Positions 1-5,532 of a stretch of 7,239 bases of DNA are shown here, one piece after another (the stretch's first letter is position 1; each line of letters begins with the position of its first letter). The stretch covers positions 1 to 7,239 of the forward strand of contig VFKQ01000073.1 in the NCBI GenBank assembly GCA_009885445.1. The letters run 5' to 3'. This DNA is from Anaerolineaceae bacterium (GTDB lineage: Bacteria > Chloroflexota > Anaerolineae > Anaerolineales > Villigracilaceae). The position numbers were made by a program, and so were the translations under genes. The notes beneath the pieces were generated by a model. That model saw only the letters and a program-made list of their open reading frames with translations, searched no databases and was not told the origin of the DNA.

Positions 1-788
1 GAATCCCGTTCTACATCGACGCGGCACGCTACGCCGAAAACTGTTTCTTCATCAAACAGCGTGAACCTGGCTACGAGTCGAAATCTGTCAAAGACATCGC
101 GCACGAAATATTTGCCCTCGCTGACGGTTTTTGCATGTCCGCCAAAAAGGACGCCATCGTCAACATCGGTGGTCTGCTCGCCACGAACGACGAGAATCTT
201 TTCAACAGCATCCGCAACGAGTTAATTCTGCGCGAGGGCTTCCCCACCTACGGCGGACTCGCCGGACGCGACCTCGACGCGATGGCCGTTGGACTCTACG
301 AAGGTCTTGACGAGGCCTATCTCGCCTCGCGCATCGCGCAGACTCAATATCTCGCCACACGACTCAACGACGCAGGCATCCCCACCATCCAACCCGCAGG
401 CGGGCACGCCGTGTATGTTGTGGCAAATGAAATTCTGGCGCACATTCCCAATTACGAATTCCCCGCGCAATCCCTGGCCGTGGAACTGTATAGCGAAGGC
501 GCCATCCGTGGCTGCGAAATTGGTTCGGTGATGTTTGGCTGTTTGGATCCCGAAGATAACACCTGGCATTACCCCAAACTGGAATTACTGCGTCTTGCCA
601 TTCCACGGCGGACGTATACGCAAAGTCACATGGACTACGTGGCGGACTCGCTTGTGAGAATCAAGTCCCGTGCCAGCGACCTGCGCGGATATAAATTAAC
701 TTACGCGCCGGAGATGTTGCGTCACTTCACTGCAAGATTTAAGCCCATACAAAACATGTCATTGCGAGGGCGCTATCCCTGGCAATAA
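1..788 (+). CDS. tnaA: Tryptophanase (tryptophan indole-lyase), C-terminal part, 5' end outside window
   Basis: This PLP enzyme splits L-tryptophan into indole, pyruvate and ammonia in the cytoplasm. The reading frame is open from base 3 to the TAA at 786-788 (261 codons), so the N-terminal half lies outside; the ATG at 135 is internal. The motif MSAKKDAIVNIGG carries the PLP lysine (second K, bases 147-149). EGFPTYGG and PAGGHA follow. The Arg that binds the substrate carboxylate is in LLRLAIPRR (591-593). Two positions separate tryptophanase from its close relative tyrosine phenol-lyase (TPL). The TPL residue Arg381 is Ile here (EIGS, 519-521), and the TPL residue Phe448 is His here (LRHFT, 723-725), matching E. 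coli His463. Both favour tryptophanase. About 12 residues follow the usual C-terminal end. The family is certain; the substrate call is strong but inferred. The promoter and any tna leader are not in the window. Confidence 0.93.
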   Translation, partial: IPFYIDAARYAENCFFIKQREPGYESKSVKDIAHEIFALADGFCMSAKKDAIVNIGGLLATNDENLFNSIRNELILREGFPTYGGLAGRDLDAMAVGLYEGLDEAYLASRIAQTQYLATRLNDAGIPTIQPAGGHAVYVVANEILAHIPNYEFPAQSLAVELYSEGAIRGCEIGSVMFGCLDPEDNTWHYPKLELLRLAIPRRTYTQSHMDYVADSLVRIKSRASDLRGYKLTYAPEMLRHFTARFKPIQNMSLRGRYPWQ

Positions 789-801
789 TTCGTTCATCCC
801 A

Positions 802-833
802 TGTAAATCAGCGTTTGCTGAATTATCTTTACA
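802..833. terminator. Weak hairpin between convergent genes
   Basis: TGTAAA (802-807) pairs with TTTACA (828-833). Directly inside, TCAGC (808-812) pairs with GCTGA (817-821) around a GTTT loop. This gives 11 base pairs with a 6-nt one-sided bulge (822-827). The hairpin sits in the 49-bp gap where the tryptophanase gene and the minus-strand lipoprotein gene end facing each other. No clear T-run follows on either strand, so a terminator role is inferred mainly from position. Confidence 0.35.
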
Positions 834-837
834 GATA

Positions 838-1770
838 TCACGGAAGCTTTACCAATTGATTTCCACTCAGCACAAAGCGCCAGGTGACGGGCTGGCTGGC
901 GCAACACAAACCATCGCTTGGCCCCTGCACGCGCATATTCAGTATGATGGTTCCATTCTCCACCGTCGCAGACTCAACTCCTACACGATCACCCAGGTAA
1001 ATTGTTGAAACATTGAATGCGCTTCCGTTTTGATTCAGCACCGCCGCCATTTCGATAAAGTGACCCGTGCCGCCATTCTGAGTGTTCAGAAATACAAGGG
1101 CATCCTCCAACCCATCAGCATTAATATCGCCAAATAAAATCGGGTCTTGCATGCGCGTGGTGTAAGCATCCGCCGATTCAAATGCAGTCGGTGGTGTGCG
1201 GTAATATATTCCATCCGTCAATTGATACTCGCCCCAATCTGGCGAGCGATAGATGCCATTACGAAGAACGTCAAGCGAAAGAGTTGCGCCATTTACAGGG
1301 CTGGGTGTCTCATCGGAGCCTGGAACTGGTGTACATCTCAAAGGCGGAGTTGGCGTAGGCGCAATAAATGTGGCAATGTTATTGCTCTCATCAATTTCTT
1401 GAATCAGATTCTGCGGGTCAACACTGATATTGTAAATGCCATTCGGCGCTGAGGCGGGCAAAAACACTTGCATACTTTGACCAGCCGGCAATTCGCCAAT
1501 TTGAACGGCGTACCCGCTCGAAGTCTCAACAACAGCAATATTTACAGCCGTCACGAACCCGCGATTTTCAACGGTTGCGCGCACCTCGTAAGAGCCTCCA
1601 GCAGTAACGCAATTACCTGTCTGACCCTGAATAGACAAATAAACATTGTTGATTGCAAGGTCGGGCAGGGCATTCGATAAATGCACTGGCGTCTGCTCAA
1701 CAATGGACGTCAAACCGCAGGCTGAAAACAGGAAAAGAAATATGATTGCGAAAAATGTTTTTGATTTCAT
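838..1770 (-). CDS. Secreted lipoprotein with CARDB-like domain and calcium-loop-like C-terminal domain
   Basis: This is a 310-residue exported protein of unknown specific role. Residues 1-17 are a lipoprotein signal peptide (two Lys, a hydrophobic core, then FSAC), with Cys18 as the likely lipidated residue. Residues about 36-136 resemble a CARDB/CARF-type adhesion fold, ending in the typical QEIDESNNIA. A Thr/Pro-rich linker covers about 137-160. The C-terminal domain (about 165-310) contains GDINADGLEDALVFL (214-228), an Asp-x-Asn-x-Asp-Gly loop like those that bind calcium in dockerin and FG-GAP repeats, then GGTGHF and a LGDRV motif. The same frame stays open upstream to 2166, but the ATG at 1770 is chosen because the signal peptide begins there and AAGGA (1780-1784) lies 9 nt before it. 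It is convergent with tryptophanase and divergent from recJ. It probably faces the outside of the cell; ligand unknown. Confidence 0.85.
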   Translation of the reverse strand: MKSKTFFAIIFLFLFSACGLTSIVEQTPVHLSNALPDLAINNVYLSIQGQTGNCVTAGGSYEVRATVENRGFVTAVNIAVVETSSGYAVQIGELPAGQSMQVFLPASAPNGIYNISVDPQNLIQEIDESNNIATFIAPTPTPPLRCTPVPGSDETPSPVNGATLSLDVLRNGIYRSPDWGEYQLTDGIYYRTPPTAFESADAYTTRMQDPILFGDINADGLEDALVFLNTQNGGTGHFIEMAAVLNQNGSAFNVSTIYLGDRVGVESATVENGTIILNMRVQGPSDGLCCASQPVTWRFVLSGNQLVKLP

Positions 1771-1850
1771 CTCGAGCCGTCCTTGGCAAAAAGAAAATTG
1801 TGCATGCTGAACATGCTGGCAAACGCTAAACGCAGTGCCTTTGTTCCAAA

Positions 1851-1859
1851 TGATAGAAT
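1851..1859 (+). promoter_or_regulatory. Extended -10 promoter for recJ, likely leaderless
   Basis: TGATAGAAT matches the extended -10 pattern TGnTATAAT, with one mismatch in the hexamer (TAGAAT, 1854-1859). No good -35 hexamer lies 16-18 bp upstream, as is common when the TG extension is present. Transcription would begin about 7 nt downstream, near 1866-1868, on or beside the recJ ATG at 1868. No Shine-Dalgarno sequence precedes that ATG, so a leaderless mRNA is the simplest reading. This is an inference from sequence only. Confidence 0.45.
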
Positions 1860-1867
1860 AGAAACCT

Positions 1868-4150
1868 ATGACTCGCTGGCTCTCCCCCACTCCCGTCCAT
1901 ATCCCGCCATCTTTCGCCGACTTAAATCTGCACCCCCTCGTCGCGCAGACTCTCCTCCGTCGCGGCCTGACCACGCCCGAAGCGGCTCGCGGTTTCCTGC
2001 AAGCGGACTCTGCCTCCGCGCCTTTTCCGGGTATCGAGCCAGCCGTCGAAAGAATCTCTGCGGCGATTCGCAATAAAGAAACCATCTGCGTCTGGGGTGA
2101 CTTCGACGTAGACGGACAAACGTCCACGACTTTGTTGGTGCAAACATTTCGCGCGCTGGGTGCCAAGGTCGTTTATTACATCCCGATTCGCGGCAAAGAA
2201 AATCACGGCGTGCATGTCGAAACTCTCAAACCGATTCTCGACAATGGCGCGACTCTCATCGTCACCTGCGACACGGGCATCAGCGCCCACGAAGCCGTGG
2301 ACTATGCCAACTCGCGCGGCGTAGACGTGGTCATCACCGACCATCACGATCTCGGCGAGACTCTGCCCAACGCGAAGGCTATTGTCAACCCAAAATTATT
2401 GCCAGCGAATCACACACTTGCAAATCTCGCGGGCGTCGGCGTTGCATATAAACTCGCCGAAGCACTAATTACTAATTACCAATTACCAATTACTGCTGAC
2501 GATTTGCTCGACCTCGTCGCCCTCGGCCTCATCGCCGACGTTGCATTACTCAAAGGCGAGACGCGTTCCCTCGCCCAGAAAGGGATTGCCCAATTACGCG
2601 TCACGAAGCGACTCGGATTAAGAGTCATCGCCGAGCTGGCGGGGACGAGTCTTGAAACGCTGACGGAGGAAACGATCGGCTTCACCTTCGCGCCACGTCT
2701 CAACGCGTTGGGCAGGTTGGGCGACGCAAACCCGGCGGTTGAGTTGCTCACTACGACCGACCCGGCCCGGGCGCGGGTGTTGGCCGCGCAGATCGAGGGC
2801 TTAAACTCCCAGCGGCGACTGCTCACTAGTCAAGTGACAGAAGCGGCGGAGGCGCAGTTGCGCGAACATCCAGAATTGTTGAATGAGTCTGCGTTGGTGT
2901 TGTCGCACGCGCATTGGCCGGGCGGCGTGGTGGGCATCGTCGCGAATCGACTCGTGGACAGATATCACAAGCCCGCGATTTTGCTGACCGAGTCTGACGA
3001 CGGAATCTTGCGCGGCTCGGCCCGCTCGGTGGAGGGCTTGCATATCACCGAGGCGATTGCATCACAAAAAAATATTTTGCTCGGCTTCGGCGGACACCCC
3101 ATGGCGGCGGGCATGTCGTTGCCAAAAGAAAAATTGGGCGAGTTTAGAAAAGGTCTGGGCCGCGCAGTAGAAAAACAACTCGGCGCGCGCATAAGTGAAG
3201 AGCCGACTCTGCAAATTGACGCGTGGTTGAATTTGGATGAAACCAATCTCGCGCTGGCCGACGCTCTCGAAATGTTGGCCCCGTTTGGCGCGGGCAACCC
3301 GAAATTGACTCTGGCTTCGCGCGGCGTGACCTTGAAAGCTGTAACTGAAATCGGCAAGACCCGCGAACATTTGCGTTTGAACGTGGAAGATGACCGCGGC
3401 GACTCGCAAAGTCTGCTGTGGTGGAACGGCGTGGGCGAGACTCTGCCGCAGGCCGACACAAAATTTGACGTTGCTTATTCTCTGCGCGCGAGTTCGTATC
3501 GCGGACAAAGACAAGTGACGTTGCAGTTTGAAGAGTTTCGCGTTGCTGAGGAAAAAATTGTTGAAGTGCAAACGGGCAGGCTTGAGATTCGAGACTGGAG
3601 ATTGGAGACTGGGCGAGTCGATTCTTTGGGCGCTGATGTTTTGATTTGGGCGGAGGGAAGCGAGAAGGCGCGCGGCAAATCGCGCTTTGAATTAAATCAG
3701 GCCAATGAACTTGCGATTTACACAACTCCCCCGTCTGTGACTGAGTTGCGCAAGGCGCTCGAGATTATTCAACCAAAAATAATTAATGTATTTGCCGTCG
3801 CGCCCGCCGAAGAAAAACCGGAAGCCTTCTTAACCCGCTTGGCCGGTTTATGTAAATACACGCTGGCTCAGCGCAATGGGCAAGTGAATTTGCAAGAGCT
3901 GGTCGTTGCAATGGCCGCGCGCGAAAATGCGGTGCGCATTGGTTTGGAATGGCTGGCGGCGGGCGGTCAACTGTCTGTCATGTTTGAAGATGGTCAAATT
4001 ATTTTATCTGCCGAGAGGCAGGAAAAGAATCCTTACTTGCAAGCCGAGTTATTTGTGGCGTTGAGGGGTATGCTGGACGAAATGTCTGCGTTCCGCAATT
4101 TTTTTGCAACAACACCAACCCTCGACGGTTTGTTGCACTGGAAGAATTAA
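1868..4150 (+). CDS. recJ: Single-stranded-DNA-specific exonuclease RecJ
   Basis: RecJ degrades single-stranded DNA 5'->3' in the RecF recombination pathway and in mismatch and base-excision repair; it needs two metal ions. At 760 residues it is longer than E. coli RecJ (577). All DHH-superfamily motifs are visible: GDFDVDG (77-83), TCDTG (133-137), TDHH (157-160) and DLVALGLIADV (215-225), followed by FAPRLNALGRLG (274-285). The DHHA1 domain has GGVVGIVANRLV (352-363), GSARS (383-387) and GFGGHPMAAG (406-415). An OB-fold region starts near LAPFGAGNP (470-478). Residues about 585-760 form an extra C-terminal domain, reminiscent of the RecJ_C extension of Firmicutes YrvE. Two heptamer-repeat stretches are translated at residues about 200-209 and 571-583. 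There is no Shine-Dalgarno sequence before the ATG. The catalytic set looks complete, so the enzyme should be active. Confidence 0.97.
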   Translation: MTRWLSPTPVHIPPSFADLNLHPLVAQTLLRRGLTTPEAARGFLQADSASAPFPGIEPAVERISAAIRNKETICVWGDFDVDGQTSTTLLVQTFRALGAKVVYYIPIRGKENHGVHVETLKPILDNGATLIVTCDTGISAHEAVDYANSRGVDVVITDHHDLGETLPNAKAIVNPKLLPANHTLANLAGVGVAYKLAEALITNYQLPITADDLLDLVALGLIADVALLKGETRSLAQKGIAQLRVTKRLGLRVIAELAGTSLETLTEETIGFTFAPRLNALGRLGDANPAVELLTTTDPARARVLAAQIEGLNSQRRLLTSQVTEAAEAQLREHPELLNESALVLSHAHWPGGVVGIVANRLVDRYHKPAILLTESDDGILRGSARSVEGLHITEAIASQKNILLGFGGHPMAAGMSLPKEKLGEFRKGLGRAVEKQLGARISEEPTLQIDAWLNLDETNLALADALEMLAPFGAGNPKLTLASRGVTLKAVTEIGKTREHLRLNVEDDRGDSQSLLWWNGVGETLPQADTKFDVAYSLRASSYRGQRQVTLQFEEFRVAEEKIVEVQTGRLEIRDWRLETGRVDSLGADVLIWAEGSEKARGKSRFELNQANELAIYTTPPSVTELRKALEIIQPKIINVFAVAPAEEKPEAFLTRLAGLCKYTLAQRNGQVNLQELVVAMAARENAVRIGLEWLAAGGQLSVMFEDGQIILSAERQEKNPYLQAELFVALRGMLDEMSAFRNFFATTPTLDGLLHWKN
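2465..2492 (+). repeat. Four tandem CYAATTA heptamers inside recJ
   Basis: Four units run without gaps: CTAATTA, CTAATTA, CCAATTA, CCAATTA. The stretch is strikingly AT-rich within a GC-rich gene. It is read in frame as ITNYQLPIT, between the RecJ segments GVAYKLAEAL and DDLLDLVALG, which points to a variable surface loop. Three heptamers equal seven codons, so the array can expand by three units without breaking the frame. Confidence 0.85.
3580..3614 (+). repeat. Degenerate GAG-ending heptamer array inside recJ
   Basis: Five 7-nt units are visible: GCTTGAG, ATTCGAG, ACTGGAG, ATTGGAG and ACTGGGC. They are translated as RLEIRDWRLETG (residues 571-582), a segment with its own short periodicity. 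It lies between the OB-fold region and the extra C-terminal domain of RecJ, so it probably encodes a linker. Confidence 0.7.
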
Positions 4151-4193
4151 CGGGAACAAGCTCTCCCAGCGCGGCGTCTAGCGGGAAATCTTT

Positions 4194-4199
4194 GGAGGT
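4194..4199 (+). promoter_or_regulatory. Strong Shine-Dalgarno site that fixes the lipoprotein start at 4204
   Basis: GGAGGT stands 4 nt before the ATG at 4204. An in-frame TTG at 4192 would place the start on top of this site and add four residues in front of the signal peptide, so the ATG is preferred. Confidence 0.8.
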
Positions 4200-4203
4200 A
4201 CCC

Positions 4204-4653
4204 ATGAAAAAAATATTTGCCCTACTCATCTTTGTGTTGGCTTTGGCTGCATGCAATCCCGCGACAGAATCGCCCGACACGCCCGTAGACAGCGGCCAAC
4301 CCGGCGGCGGACTCGCGCCGATCTACGAGCCGCGCGCCGGCGACGAGTTGCTTTTGCGCGGTGAAATCTATCTCGACTCCACCGATTTGCTGGTGGCCGA
4401 AAGTTTCCCCGTGCAATATTCCCTCGTGTTGAAGGGCAATCTGCCTTCGCCGTGTCATCAACTGCGCGCGGTCTACAATCCGCCGGATGCCACAAACGCG
4501 ATCAGTATTGAAATGTATTCAGTCGCTGAACCAGACGCGGTTTGCGTGGCAATGCTCCAGCCGTTCGAGCAGTCCATCTACATCGGCGCTTTGCCTTCTG
4601 GGCATTACACGCTTTGGGTGAACGAAAAGCGGGTGGCTGAGTTTGATGCGTGA
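4204..4653 (+). CDS. Small secreted lipoprotein of unknown function
   Basis: I do not recognise a named family for this 149-residue protein. Residues 1-16 are a classical lipoprotein signal peptide with lipobox LAAC and lipidated Cys17. A short Pro/Gly/Asp-rich tether (about 18-45) leads to a compact domain (about 46-149) predicted to be mostly beta strand, with alternating hydrophobic residues such as SLVLKG, ISIEMYS, SIYIGAL and HYTLWVN. Two cysteines, Cys84 (SPCHQLR) and Cys114 (AVCVAML), are the only ones in the mature domain and could form a disulfide outside the membrane. The start is set by the GGAGGT site. It lies 53 bp after recJ on the same strand with no obvious terminator between, so read-through from recJ is possible. 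A functional link to DNA repair is unlikely given its export. Confidence 0.82.
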   Translation: MKKIFALLIFVLALAACNPATESPDTPVDSGQPGGGLAPIYEPRAGDELLLRGEIYLDSTDLLVAESFPVQYSLVLKGNLPSPCHQLRAVYNPPDATNAISIEMYSVAEPDAVCVAMLQPFEQSIYIGALPSGHYTLWVNEKRVAEFDA

Positions 4654-4658
4654 GGGAG

Positions 4659-4755
4659 GTACACAGGGAAACATGTACAAACGTAAACACGGAAGAGCCT
4701 CTCGGTTTTCGGGAGACTCTTCCGTGTTTTCTTGTCTACGTGTGTACTTGTTTAC
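4659..4755. repeat. Degenerate octamer repeats flanking the terminator hairpin in inverted orientation
   Basis: After the hairpin, 8-nt units CTTGTCTA, CGTGTGTA and CTTGTTTA run from 4731 to 4754. Before the hairpin, the complementary strand carries similar units (CGTTTGTA, CATGTTTC, CCTGTGTA), so the repeats point towards each other. The outermost pair is perfect: GTACACA (4659-4665) against TGTGTAC (4741-4747). The whole gap between the two convergent genes is therefore one long imperfect inverted repeat. Confidence 0.6.
4685..4729. terminator. Strong bidirectional intrinsic terminator
   Basis: A 20-bp stem (4685-4704 with 4710-4729) closes a 5-nt loop, GTTTT. The outer 13 pairs are perfect (AAACACGGAAGAG with CTCTTCCGTGTTT); inside there is one C-A mismatch and one T-G wobble. 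T-rich sequence follows on the plus strand (GTTTTCTTGTCT), and the minus strand reads GTTTACGTTTG. It lies between the convergent ends of the small lipoprotein gene and the ABC ATPase gene and can end both transcripts. Confidence 0.9.
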
Positions 4756-4764
4756 TCTCAGGCG

Positions 4765-5514
4765 TCAATGAGAAAGGATTTGCGAGAGAAACAGTTTCGT
4801 TCGTTCCTCATTCGGGTCGTCGAATATTTTCTCGGGCGTGCCACTCTCCACAATTTCCCCCTGGTCGAAGAAAAACATTCTATCGGCCACTGCACGGGCA
4901 AAGCCCATCTCGTGTGTCACGACCAGCATGGTCATTCCGGACCTGGCAAGTTCCACCATCACGTCCAGCACTTCCTTGATCATCTCAGGGTCGAGCGCGG
5001 AGGTGGGTTCATCGAAAAGCATGATCTTCGGTTGCATCGCCAGCGCGCGCGCAATCGCCACGCGTTGTTGCTGTCCGCCCGAAAGTTGACCGGGGTATTT
5101 ATGCGCCTGTTCCGGGATGCCGACTCTTTCGAGCAATTGCATGGCAGTCTCCTCCGCCTTTTGCTTCGTCCACTTACGGACTTGGATAGGGGCGAGAACA
5201 ATGTTCTGCATCACTGTTAAGTGTGGAAACAAGTTGAACTGCTGAAAGACCATGCCCGTTTCCATGCGCACCTGCTCGATGTCACGCACATCATGTCCCA
5301 ACGTGATGCCGTCCACAATAATTTCCCCGCGCTGATGCTCCTCGAGGCGATTGATGGCGCGAATAAAAGTGGACTTGCCTGAGCCTGACGGGCCAAAGAT
5401 GACAATCACCTCCTTTTTCTTTACTTCCATATTAATGCCTTTCAGGGCATGAAAATTCCCATACCATTTGTGCATGTCGCGCACAGAAATAATTGTATCG
5501 TCGGCTTCGCTCAT
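4765..5514 (-). CDS. aapP: Polar amino-acid ABC transporter ATP-binding protein (AapP/GlnQ type)
   Basis: This cytoplasmic ATPase powers amino-acid import through the two permeases encoded just upstream. At 249 residues it has the normal family length. All nucleotide-binding elements are intact: Walker A GPSGSGKST (41-49), Q-loop VFQQFNLFPH (89-98), signature LSGGQ (144-148), Walker B IMLFDEP (164-170) with catalytic Glu169, D-loop SALD (172-175) and switch His201. The sequence FPHLTVMQNI and the end KIFDDPNEERTKLFLSQIL are typical of the polar amino-acid uptake (PAAT) branch. The ATG at 5514 follows AAGGAGA at about 7 nt. The gap to the preceding permease is 18 bp, so they share an operon. 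Gene order favours AapP over GlnQ; the transported amino acid cannot be read from this subunit. Confidence 0.95.
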   Translation of the reverse strand: MSEADDTIISVRDMHKWYGNFHALKGINMEVKKKEVIVIFGPSGSGKSTFIRAINRLEEHQRGEIIVDGITLGHDVRDIEQVRMETGMVFQQFNLFPHLTVMQNIVLAPIQVRKWTKQKAEETAMQLLERVGIPEQAHKYPGQLSGGQQQRVAIARALAMQPKIMLFDEPTSALDPEMIKEVLDVMVELARSGMTMLVVTHEMGFARAVADRMFFFDQGEIVESGTPEKIFDDPNEERTKLFLSQILSH

Positions 5515-5532
5515 TATATTTCTCCTTGCGCT

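Noticed and set aside
1850..1855. TATCAT on the minus strand as a -10 box for the lipoprotein gene
   Set aside because: It matches 5 of 6 positions but has no -35 partner and overlaps the better recJ -10 box; too weak to annotate.
1771..2166. N-terminal extension of the minus-strand lipoprotein frame by 132 codons
   Set aside because: It runs through the divergent spacer and antisense to recJ, has no family character, and would bury a perfect signal peptide and its Shine-Dalgarno site inside the protein.
2465..2492. Possible CRISPR or origin iterons
   Set aside because: The units are contiguous, with no spacers, and lie inside a coding region; no DnaA boxes or cas genes are nearby.
3062..3725. 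Several overlapping minus-strand frames opposite recJ
   Set aside because: They are antisense to the conserved DHHA1 and OB regions of RecJ and lack recognisable motifs or ribosome sites.
4151..4203. Possible terminator between recJ and the small lipoprotein
   Set aside because: Only 3-4 bp GC matches such as CCC/GGG are present, with no stable stem and no T-run.
4732..5220. Open plus-strand frame of 162 codons opposite the ABC ATPase
   Set aside because: It is antisense to a complete, well-conserved ATPase and has His/Arg-rich shadow composition with no start signal.
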